Positions 1 through 5,619 of a stretch of DNA of 5,619 bases are shown here, piece by piece. The notes below the pieces were generated by a model. That model had not been told where the DNA came from. It was given only the letters and a program-made list of their open reading frames with translations, and ran no database searches. Numbering within the stretch: position 1 is the first letter of the stretch; every line of letters starts with the position of its first letter. The translations under genes were made by a program, and so were the position numbers. The stretch comes from an uncultured Bacteroidales bacterium (GTDB lineage: Bacteria; Bacteroidota; Bacteroidia; Bacteroidales; Paludibacteraceae), in NCBI GenBank assembly GCA_903873355.1, contig CAIQOG010000405.1, forward strand, positions 1 to 5,619, given 5' to 3'.

Positions 1-1
1 G

Positions 2-787
2 GGACAAAAAAATGCAACTTATGCAGCCATGATTAAAAAGATGGATGATTCAGTTGGAAAAATAATGGATAAGTTGAAAGAAAAAGGCATAGATGAAAAT
101 ACGATTGTAGTTTTTGTTTCAGATAATGGCGGAATAACAATTGGCAAAGGCGGTACTGATGAAGAAATAACTACAAATACGCCGTTGAAGGGTCAAAAAG
201 CGTCTGTGTATGAAGGAGGTATTCGAGTGCCTATGATAATATCCTATAAAGGACATATTAGTGGTTCGAAATGGTGTAATATTCCAGTAGATTGTAATGA
301 CTTTTTCCCAACTTTATTAGAACTTACGGGAGAACCAAAAGCAACACATCAAATTGATGGTCAAAGTATAGCCGGTCTTTTAAAGGATACCAAAAACTCA
401 AAAAAAAGCTATTCACGCGACACTTATTTTTGGCATTATCCATTAACTGTGATTTATAAAAATCCTGAAGATGGACTCCCATTTACGCCTCATTCGGCAG
501 TTAGAAAAGGTGATTACAAGCTGATTTTTGACTGGTATGGTCGATTAAGGCTGTATAATCTCAAAAATGATATTTCAGAAAACACAAATCTTGCAAAAAA
601 AATGCCCCAAAAGACCCGTGAATTATTTGCGGTATTGATGACCTATTTAGAAAAGAATGTGGAGAAAAAATACTGGCCAAGTAAAAATCCAAATTACGAC
701 CCTAAAACTGAAGTTCGGAATGTGCCTTATGTGGATCTTTACAAAGCTTACAAAGAAGGAAAAAATATTGTTGAGTTGGCAAATTGA
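2..787 (+). CDS. Type I sulfatase (arylsulfatase-like), C-terminal part, 5' end outside window
   Basis: This is the C-terminal part of an alkaline-phosphatase-superfamily sulfatase, which hydrolyses sulfate esters on glycans, usually in the periplasm in Bacteroidetes. The reading frame is already open at base 2 (GQKNATYAAM...), so the ATG at 29 is internal: TYAAMI-x-x-MD-x-SVG is a classic mid-protein sulfatase segment. Counting from that Met, the sequence shows the metal-site motif SDNGG (31-35), the active-site stretch PLKGQKASVYEGGIRVP (52-68) containing the conserved Lys, a WHYP motif (135-138), AVRKGDYKLI (157-166) and LYNLKNDISENTNLA (175-189), the usual end of the C-terminal subdomain. 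The formylglycine motif (C/S-x-P-x-R) and signal peptide would lie upstream, so activity and subfamily cannot be judged. It ends with TGA 78 bases before the acetylesterase gene, which suggests joint work on one decorated polysaccharide. The family call is firm and the substrate is unknown. Confidence 0.93.
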   Translation, partial: GQKNATYAAMIKKMDDSVGKIMDKLKEKGIDENTIVVFVSDNGGITIGKGGTDEEITTNTPLKGQKASVYEGGIRVPMIISYKGHISGSKWCNIPVDCNDFFPTLLELTGEPKATHQIDGQSIAGLLKDTKNSKKSYSRDTYFWHYPLTVIYKNPEDGLPFTPHSAVRKGDYKLIFDWYGRLRLYNLKNDISENTNLAKKMPQKTRELFAVLMTYLEKNVEKKYWPSKNPNYDPKTEVRNVPYVDLYKAYKEGKNIVELAN

Positions 788-865
788 CAATCTCCTATAA
801 ATTTTTCAATCAGCTAATATACAGTAAAATACTCTTTTATACATATTCATTTACAAATCAATTTT

Positions 866-2281
866 ATGAAAACAACAATCAAATTAGTTCTTATTTTATT
901 TCTCTTTATTACCAGCATTCAGGCTAAAGTCAAGCTTGCCTCGGTGTTGGGTGATAATATGGTCTTGCAACGGAATACCGAAGTTCAACTATGGGGAACG
1001 GCACAACCGAACGAAAAACTTAGTATTACAACAGGATGGAACAGTGTGAAAACAAAACTTGTTGCCAACGAAAATGGAAAGTGGTTGGTAAAAGTAAAAA
1101 CCACTGAAGCCGGAGGCCCTTACAACATTACAATTGCCACTTATAAAGAAAAACTAATCCTCAAAAATATACTACTTGGCGAAGTATGGATTTGTTCCGG
1201 TCAGTCCAATATGGAAATGCCGGTTGCCGGTTTAGGTGGTGGTCAGCTAACTAATGGTGCTAATGAATTCATTTTCGATGCCGACAATGACAACATTCGA
1301 TTATTTAATGTAAAAAAAGCATCTGTAAGCACTCCACAAGACAGCTGTACAGGACAATGGGCTGTTGCATCGTCCGAAAGTGTTGCCTCATATAGTGCTG
1401 TGGGGTATTTGTATGCTAAGAAATTACAGCAAAAGCTACATGTGCCGATTGGCATGATTTGTTCCTGTTGGGGTGGTTCTACCATTGAAGCTTGGATGGA
1501 CAAAGAAACAATTGCTCAATTTCCGGCTGCTTTAAAAAGAAGTACACAGGAAAAAACACAAGCCCAACAAAAAGCAAGCTGCCTGTACAATGGCATGATT
1601 GCTCCGATTGTGAATTACACTATTAAAGGTGCTCTATGGTATCAAGGTGAATCAAATCAGCATAATTACAAGGAATATGCAGCAGAGCAGGCAAGCATGG
1701 TTGCCAGCTGGCGCAAGGATTTTGGGGTAGGCAATTTTCCTTTTTATTTTGTTCAAATTGCTCCTTTCGCCTATGTCAACAGTAAGGGACTTATTTCAGC
1801 TTTACAACGCGATGAGCAACTGAAATCCATGGCATTGATTCCAAATTCGGGTATGATTTCAACCTTCGATATTGGCGAAGAAAAATGTATTCACCCTGCA
1901 GAGAAAGCTACTGTTGCGAATCGCTTGGCTTATTGGGCCTTATCAGAAACGTATGGTTGTAAAGGGTTGGCTTACAAAATGCCAACGTTCAAAAACCTGA
2001 CTGTAAAGGATAGTGTTGCCATCCTTAAATTCGACAATGCGCCCAATGGATTCAGCACTTTTGGAAAAGAGGTGGAATGTTTTGAAGTGGCCGGGTCGGA
2101 CAGTATTTTTTATCCGGCTAAACTAATTATTGATAAGGAAGTGAAGGTTGTCTCAACAAATGTGAAAGCTCCTGTGGCAGTTCGTTACGGTTTTTGCAAT
2201 TTCCCGAAAACAAAAGGTTATTTATACAATACAGCGGGTCTTCCGGTACCTTCTTTTCGTACCGATAACTGGATAAAATAA
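866..2281 (+). CDS. Secreted sialate O-acetylesterase-like SGNH esterase
   Basis: This is a predicted extracytoplasmic carbohydrate O-acetylesterase of the sialate-O-acetylesterase (SASA) group, 471 aa. Residues 1-20 form a signal peptide: a Lys near the N-terminus, a hydrophobic core LVLILFLFI, and a likely cut after IQA. There is no lipobox Cys, so the product should be soluble in the periplasm or secreted. A beta-rich N-terminal region (about 21-100) precedes the SGNH fold. The nucleophile motif is GQSNM (112-116, Ser114). Further family blocks are CWGGSTIEAWM (201-211) and ALWYQGESN (256-264). The catalytic Asp/His pair sits in DIGEEKCIHPAEK (335-347, His343). All catalytic elements are present and the length is in the normal range for short members. 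In PULs such enzymes often remove acetyl groups from plant, algal or host glycans, so the name does not prove a sialic acid substrate. The start is supported by the signal peptide directly after the ATG and an A/T-rich leader. It lies between a sulfatase and a ribokinase gene. Confidence 0.93.
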   Translation: MKTTIKLVLILFLFITSIQAKVKLASVLGDNMVLQRNTEVQLWGTAQPNEKLSITTGWNSVKTKLVANENGKWLVKVKTTEAGGPYNITIATYKEKLILKNILLGEVWICSGQSNMEMPVAGLGGGQLTNGANEFIFDADNDNIRLFNVKKASVSTPQDSCTGQWAVASSESVASYSAVGYLYAKKLQQKLHVPIGMICSCWGGSTIEAWMDKETIAQFPAALKRSTQEKTQAQQKASCLYNGMIAPIVNYTIKGALWYQGESNQHNYKEYAAEQASMVASWRKDFGVGNFPFYFVQIAPFAYVNSKGLISALQRDEQLKSMALIPNSGMISTFDIGEEKCIHPAEKATVANRLAYWALSETYGCKGLAYKMPTFKNLTVKDSVAILKFDNAPNGFSTFGKEVECFEVAGSDSIFYPAKLIIDKEVKVVSTNVKAPVAVRYGFCNFPKTKGYLYNTAGLPVPSFRTDNWIK

Positions 2282-2346
2282 CAATCTCAACTAATCCGAT
2301 TTAATAATTATTTATAGAATTACATCTGATAAACAAATCTATTCAC

Positions 2347-3255
2347 ATGAACGGAAAAAAAGTATTAGTTATCGGTAGTACCAATACCGATATGGTGGTA
2401 AAATCGGCAAGAATCCCTGCCCCGGGTGAGACCATCCTGGGTGGAAATTTCTTTATGAACGCTGGCGGAAAAGGAGCTAATCAGGCTGTGGCAGCTGCCC
2501 GGTTGGGGGGCAACGTCACTTTTATTGCCAAAACAGGGAATGACCTATTTGGTAAGCAAGCATTGGAGTTGTTTAAAAATGAGGGCATTAACTGCAACTA
2601 CCTCTTTGTGGATGAAACAACTCCTTCGGGTGTAGCACTGATAACCATCGACGCCAAAGGCGAAAACTGCATCGTGGTAGCTTCGGGTGCCAATAATAAC
2701 CTGACAGCCAATGAAGTATTGATTGCCGGAGCTGAATTTGAAGCGGCCGATGTGGTGCTGATGCAACTCGAAACGCCCATTGATACCGTTTTGAAAACTG
2801 CCGAAGCATCCTTTCTTTTGGGAAAAAAGGTCATTTTGAATCCTGCACCAGCGTGTGCATTACCCGCCGAATTGTTCAAGTACCTTTACCTGATTACACC
2901 CAACGAAACGGAAGCCGAAATCTTAACCGGCGTGGTGGTAACAGATACAGCATCGGCTACTAAAGCTGCAATGGAACTTCAAAAAATGGGAGTTCAACAT
3001 GTAATCATCACCATGGGAAGCCAGGGAGCTTTTCTATATTCGGAGGGGAAAGGTCAATTAATACCTTCACTGAAAGTAGAAGCCATTGACACCACTGCTG
3101 CGGGTGATACTTTCAATGGTGCATTGGCAGTGGCCATTGCCGAAGGAAAAAGTCTTACCCAAGCCGTAGCGTTTGGAAACAAAGCCGCAGCTATTTCTGT
3201 AACCCGATTGGGAGCACAATCATCCGTGCCCTACCTTCATGAACTAATTAACTAA
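2347..3255 (+). CDS. rbsK: Ribokinase (PfkB family)
   Basis: This cytoplasmic kinase converts D-ribose plus ATP to ribose-5-phosphate for the pentose phosphate pathway. The 302 aa are full length for the family. Near the N-terminus is the sugar-binding GSTNTD (10-15), then the first PfkB signature GGKGANQAVAAARLGG (40-55). Next come QLE (140-142), NPAPA (165-169), the ribokinase-typical TPNETEAE (184-191), ITMGSQG (221-227) as part of the nucleotide site, and DTTAAGDTFNGAL (248-260). The last contains the anion-hole motif and catalytic base Asp254. The tail VTRLGAQSSVP (285-295) also matches the E. coli RbsK pattern as I recall it (VTRKGAQPSVP), including residues for monovalent cation binding. 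These motifs favour ribokinase over fructokinase, adenosine kinase or KDG kinase. The gene begins 65 bases after the esterase and ends 32 bases before the permease, which points to a kinase-transporter operon. The coding sequence is clearly richer in GC than rhaD. A related sugar substrate cannot be excluded. Confidence 0.94.
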   Translation: MNGKKVLVIGSTNTDMVVKSARIPAPGETILGGNFFMNAGGKGANQAVAAARLGGNVTFIAKTGNDLFGKQALELFKNEGINCNYLFVDETTPSGVALITIDAKGENCIVVASGANNNLTANEVLIAGAEFEAADVVLMQLETPIDTVLKTAEASFLLGKKVILNPAPACALPAELFKYLYLITPNETEAEILTGVVVTDTASATKAAMELQKMGVQHVIITMGSQGAFLYSEGKGQLIPSLKVEAIDTTAAGDTFNGALAVAIAEGKSLTQAVAFGNKAAAISVTRLGAQSSVPYLHELIN

Positions 3256-3287
3256 TCAACAAATAAACCAATTAATAAATTAATATT

Positions 3288-4286
3288 ATGTATATAGTTG
3301 AATCTTATCCAATTGCTATTTTATTTACCCTTATTACCATGGTTTGCTGGGGTTCGTGGGCTAACACGCAAAAGTTAACTTCCAAGAGCTGGCGTTTTGA
3401 ACTTTTTTATTGGGATTATGTCATCGGAATTTTATTGTTTTCTGCCATTTTTGGGCTCACACTTGGAAGTACGGGGACTGCTGGTCGGAGTTTTATAGCT
3501 GATATTCAGCAAGCCGATCTTCAAAACATAGGAAATGCCGTATTGGGCGGTATTATTTTCAATGCTTCCAATATCTTGTTGGTTGCCGCCATGGCCATTG
3601 CCGGAATGGCTGTAGCATTTCCGGTGGGTGTTGGTATTGCCTTGGTTTTCGGTGTTTTGGTGAATTATGTAAACGATCCGAAAGGGAAAGTTTTGTTGCT
3701 GTTTGTGGGTGTTGGGTTAGTGGTGATTGCCATTTTATTGGATGCCATTGCGTTCAAAAAAATGAGTAAAACCAACAATAAAGTATCGTCCAAAGGGATT
3801 ATCTTGTCGGTAGCTGCCGGGGTGTTGATGTCCTTGTTTTACTATTTTGTTGCCAAATCCATGTTTGCTAATTTCACAATTCCCGAAGCAGGGAAACTTT
3901 CACCCTACACAGCCTTATTCTTTTTTGCCGTTGGTGTGTTTATAAGCAATTTCCTGTTTAATACCATTTTTATGAAAAAGCCGGTTGAAGGTAGTGCGTT
4001 GAATTATTCCGATTATTTTAAAGGGGGATTCAAATCTCACCTCATGGGAGTTTTGGGAGGAGTGATTTGGATTCTGGGTATGTCGCTCAACATTCTTGCT
4101 TCGGGCAAAGCCGGTTTTGCCATTTCTTATGGTCTGGGACAAGGCGCAACCCTGGTGGCAGCAATCTGGGGAGTATTTATTTGGAAGGAATTCAAAGGGG
4201 CCGACAAAAAAGTAAATAACCTGATTATGTTTATGTTTTTGGCTTATCTGGCGGGATTGGCCTTAATAATTCTGGCAGGAGTCTGA
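3288..4286 (+). CDS. Sugar permease of the DMT superfamily (GRP / ureide-permease-like)
   Basis: This is an integral inner-membrane carrier of 332 aa, about ten hydrophobic helices by eye: roughly 8-26, 40-60, 82-102, 104-126, 134-154, 169-190, 206-228, 251-271, 275-299 and 309-331. That matches the ten-helix DMT layout built from two five-helix halves. The N-terminal stretch CWGSWANTQKL (20-30) followed by FELFYWDYVIG (37-47) and the FNASNILL segment (91-98) are familiar from Bacteroidetes proteins annotated as GRP-family sugar or DMT permeases. It does not resemble the classical proton-coupled RhaT sequence, so I give no symbol. Only 32 A/T-rich bases separate it from rbsK, so co-transcription and ribose uptake are the simplest reading. 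Related permeases sit next to ribokinase in ribose loci of Bacteroides. Because rhaD follows, import of L-rhamnose or another deoxysugar is a reasonable alternative. The stop codon is followed after 8 bases by the first copy of a long direct repeat. The family call is good and the substrate is inferred. Confidence 0.87.
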   Translation: MYIVESYPIAILFTLITMVCWGSWANTQKLTSKSWRFELFYWDYVIGILLFSAIFGLTLGSTGTAGRSFIADIQQADLQNIGNAVLGGIIFNASNILLVAAMAIAGMAVAFPVGVGIALVFGVLVNYVNDPKGKVLLLFVGVGLVVIAILLDAIAFKKMSKTNNKVSSKGIILSVAAGVLMSLFYYFVAKSMFANFTIPEAGKLSPYTALFFFAVGVFISNFLFNTIFMKKPVEGSALNYSDYFKGGFKSHLMGVLGGVIWILGMSLNILASGKAGFAISYGLGQGATLVAAIWGVFIWKEFKGADKKVNNLIMFMFLAYLAGLALIILAGV

Positions 4287-4294
4287 GTAATTAA

Positions 4295-4440
4295 TAATGC
4301 TAATTAGTATTTAAAAAATTTGATTAGCAAAAGCAATTGACATTTTGCCAAATAAATGAATAAGTAATCCGGCTGTTGATTTGACTTTCATGGCTTTGAA
4401 TTTTTATTCATTTTCTCTGGGAATCATACTTGAAATATTA
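4295..4440. repeat. Long direct repeat, copy 1 (between permease gene and rhaD)
   Basis: This 146-base A/T-rich sequence recurs at 5474-5619. The best part, 4321-4402, aligns without gaps to 5498-5579 with 76 of 82 positions identical by hand count. The flanking parts align with small indels, and both copies end in TTGAAATATTA. The left edge is near TAATGC, where similarity to the second copy starts. It begins just after the permease stop codon and ends 144 bases before rhaD. I see no terminal inverted repeats longer than about four bases and no clear target-site duplication. It could be a duplicated regulatory or RNA element, or a small dispersed repeat. A weak GCTAAT/ATTAGC pair (4299-4304 and 4323-4328) in its left part is not kept in copy 2. 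Confidence 0.9.
4354..4413. other. Inverted repeat inside direct repeat copy 1
   Basis: AAATGAATAA (4354-4363) is perfectly complementary to TTATTCATTT (4404-4413), with 40 bases between the arms. As RNA this would close a large stem-loop. As DNA it could be a spaced palindromic protein site. The arms are A/T-only except one G:C pair, so chance is possible. The reason to list it is that the pairing is kept in the second copy. Confidence 0.4.
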
Positions 4441-4584
4441 CAGCGAATTTTCTTCTAAGATAATGAATATCAGACAATTAAAAAAATTACTTATTTTCTT
4501 GAGAATAAACACTTTTAAGTAACAATGAATCATGGTCTCAATACTTCTGATTCTCATTAATCATATTTAATAAACAAAATAACA
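4441..4584 (+). promoter_or_regulatory. Leader region of rhaD, promoter not identified
   Basis: These 144 A/T-rich bases lie between repeat copy 1 and the rhaD start codon. The distance from the permease gene (298 bases in total) makes a separate rhaD promoter likely. I searched for the Bacteroidetes -7 box TAnnTTTG and found no TTTG at all in this stretch, so no promoter is marked. Two short inverted repeats are visible: TTACTT (4487-4492) with AAGTAA (4517-4522), and GAATCA (4527-4532) with TGATTC (4548-4553). The second, a 6-base stem with a 15-base loop ending 31 bases before the ATG, could be an operator or a leader hairpin. The start is preceded by an A-rich stretch (AACAAAATAACA), normal for Bacteroidetes translation without a Shine-Dalgarno site. 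Confidence 0.3.
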
Positions 4585-5391
4585 ATGCACAAACTTATAG
4601 CAGAAATAAAAAAAACAACAAGTGATATGGCTCACAAAGGGTGGGCTGAATCTAATGGAGGTAATATCAGTTTAAGATTAAATGAAGAAAACCGTATTCT
4701 TTTTGATGATTTGAATCCAAAGTTTAAACCAGAGAAACTACCAATCGACTTACCTACAATTGCCAATGAGCGTTTTTTAATTACTGGAACAGGACGTTTT
4801 TTGCGTAATGTGGAAATTGCACCAGAAAAAAACATGGGTGTGATTGAAATAGATAATAAAGGAAAATCATATCAAATTTTGTGGGGATTTGAACCTATCG
4901 GAGCTCCAACTTCCGAGCTACCTGCTCATTTAATGTCACATAGCAGTATTAAAGAAAAAACACATAATAAGTCTTTTGCATTTATACATACACATCCTAC
5001 CAGTATAATTGCACTTACTTATGCCGTTGCAAATCTCGATACAAAAAGTTTGTCACGATTACTTTGGCAAAGTCATGCAGAATGTATGGTGGTTTTTCCA
5101 CAAGGAATAGAATTTTTACCATGGATGATGGCTGGAAGTCTTGAACTAGGAATGTCAACTGCTAAATCGTTGCTGTTAAGAGATATGGCTGTATGGCAAT
5201 TTCATGGAATTTGTTCTTGTGGAAGGAATCTTGATCAGGCATTTGGTCGAATTGATGTTGCTGAAAAAGCTGCTGAAATATGTTTGAGAGTAATGGCTGC
5301 AGGTGGTGCAAAGCAAACTTTGACTGAAGCTCAACTTCGTGCGATAGCTGCTAATTTTGATTGCCAACTAGCTGAGGATATGTTTATTTAA
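4585..5391 (+). CDS. rhaD: Rhamnulose-1-phosphate aldolase
   Basis: This cytoplasmic class II aldolase cleaves L-rhamnulose-1-phosphate to dihydroxyacetone phosphate and L-lactaldehyde, the last dedicated step of L-rhamnose breakdown. The 268 aa are close to the 274 of E. coli RhaD. Matches to the E. coli enzyme as I recall it run the whole length: KGW-x-E-x-NGGN (18-27, phosphate-binding loop), FLITGTGRFLRNV (64-76), ILWGFEPIGAPTSELPAH (98-115, catalytic Glu111), the zinc ligands HTH (135-137), ECMVVFPQG (166-174, Glu166 equivalent to the second active-site Glu), LPWM (178-181), WQFHG (204-208, third zinc His207), and GGAKQT (240-245). The SELPAH and ILPWM-type motifs favour RhaD over the shorter fuculose-phosphate aldolase FucA. 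It has a long private leader and is flanked by a pair of direct repeats. Its coding sequence is more AT-rich than rbsK (18 and 22 G/C of 60 on two sampled lines, against 30 and 28). The isomerase and kinase that supply its substrate are not in the window. Confidence 0.95.
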   Translation: MHKLIAEIKKTTSDMAHKGWAESNGGNISLRLNEENRILFDDLNPKFKPEKLPIDLPTIANERFLITGTGRFLRNVEIAPEKNMGVIEIDNKGKSYQILWGFEPIGAPTSELPAHLMSHSSIKEKTHNKSFAFIHTHPTSIIALTYAVANLDTKSLSRLLWQSHAECMVVFPQGIEFLPWMMAGSLELGMSTAKSLLLRDMAVWQFHGICSCGRNLDQAFGRIDVAEKAAEICLRVMAAGGAKQTLTEAQLRAIAANFDCQLAEDMFI

Positions 5392-5473
5392 ATTATCTTC
5401 ATTATAAAACAAATCAATGACTTGTATTATTTGATTCAAAATTATATTAATCCATAATGCATTTATAAGATAT

Positions 5474-5619
5474 TAATGCGATTCGGTATTAAAAAAATGA
5501 TTAACAAAAGCAATCGACATTTTGCCAAATAAATGAATAAGTAATCAGGTTGTTGATTTGACTTTCAGCGCTTTGAATTATTTGTTCATTTTCCCTTGTA
5601 AATCATGATTGAAATATTA
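5474..5619. repeat. Long direct repeat, copy 2 (downstream of rhaD, reaches window end)
   Basis: This is the second copy of the repeat at 4295-4440, in the same orientation, starting 82 bases after the rhaD stop codon. The core 5498-5579 differs from copy 1 at six positions. The outer parts differ more, with compensating small indels that leave both copies the same length. The last eleven bases of the window, TTGAAATATTA, still match copy 1, so the right boundary may lie beyond the window. The 82 bases between the rhaD stop and the repeat hold no gene that I can see. Confidence 0.9.
5531..5591. other. Inverted repeat inside direct repeat copy 2
   Basis: The left arm AAATGAATAA (5531-5540) is identical to copy 1. 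The right arm is TTGTTCATTT (5582-5591), with one A-to-G change from copy 1. In RNA transcribed from the + strand this turns a U-A pair into a U-G pair, so all ten pairs remain possible. The spacer is 41 bases against 40 in copy 1. One such change is only weak evidence for RNA structure. Confidence 0.35.

Noticed and set aside
787..2288. The same eight bases ACAATCTC overlapping the end of the stop codon of both the sulfatase (787-794) and the esterase (2281-2288).
   Set aside because: The similarity does not extend further and does not recur after the other genes, so it is most likely chance.
1243..4142. Several minus-strand ORFs of 67-93 codons opposite the esterase, ribokinase and permease genes.
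   Set aside because: They lie wholly inside strongly supported genes, show no recognisable motifs and look like antisense shadows.
4311..4391. A 26-codon minus-strand ORF inside repeat copy 1 (begins MKVKSTAG, ends ANQIF) that might be a small protein or transposase remnant.
   Set aside because: In copy 2 the start codon position is CTG and the eighth codon is TGA, so the frame is not conserved. Differences between the copies are not concentrated in third codon positions.
4391..4398. TGGCTTTG in repeat copy 1 as a Bacteroidetes -7 promoter box (TAnnTTTG).
   Set aside because: The second base is wrong, the upstream TTG triplets are too close for the usual spacing of about 19-21 bases, and copy 2 has GCGCTTTG instead.
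5412..5436. AATCAA/TTGATT inverted repeat just after rhaD as a transcription terminator.
   Set aside because: The stem is only six A/T-rich pairs with a 13-base loop and is not followed by a T-run.
4295..5619. Integron-like cassette, with the repeats as attC sites around rhaD.
   Set aside because: I could not find the paired RYYYAAC/GTTRRRY core sites or an attC-type folded palindrome at the ends, no integrase is visible, and rhaD has a long private leader unlike a cassette gene.

Overview
The window reads as a stretch of a Bacteroidetes genome, most likely Bacteroidales. The reasons are a low-GC sequence, A/T-rich gene leaders without Shine-Dalgarno motifs, all genes on one strand, and the content: a sulfatase, a secreted SGNH acetylesterase, a ribokinase, a GRP/ureide-permease-like sugar transporter and a rhamnulose-1-phosphate aldolase. 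This mix is typical of the edge of a polysaccharide utilization locus (PUL) next to monosaccharide catabolism genes. The assignment is inference from gene content and style. No rRNA or other taxonomic marker is present.

Layout, left to right, all on the + strand. Positions 2-787 are the C-terminal part of a type I sulfatase whose start lies before the window. Positions 866-2281 encode a signal-peptide-bearing sialate-O-acetylesterase-like enzyme. Positions 2347-3255 encode a ribokinase with all PfkB-family signatures. Positions 3288-4286, only 32 bases downstream, encode a ten-helix DMT-superfamily sugar permease, almost certainly co-transcribed with the kinase. A 298-base intergenic region follows, and then rhaD at 4585-5391. 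The last 228 bases contain no recognisable gene.

The most notable non-coding feature is a pair of direct repeats of about 146 bases (4295-4440 and 5474-5619), with a gapless 82-base core matching at 76 positions. They flank rhaD, and the second copy runs to the window edge. Both copies keep a 10-base inverted repeat with a spacer of about 40 bases. rhaD is visibly more AT-rich than the ribokinase before it. I cannot decide between a duplicated cis-regulatory/RNA element, a small dispersed (MITE-like) repeat, and a scar of rhaD insertion.

Functionally, the two extracytoplasmic enzymes would remove sulfate and acetyl groups from a complex glycan. The permease would import a released monosaccharide. 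The ribokinase would phosphorylate a pentose, and RhaD would cleave L-rhamnulose-1-phosphate to DHAP and L-lactaldehyde. The rhamnose isomerase and rhamnulokinase needed to feed RhaD are not in the window. The remaining ORFs on the minus strand overlap strongly supported genes and are not annotated. I found no CRISPR array, tRNA, rRNA, intact insertion sequence or recognisable defence or novel multigene system.
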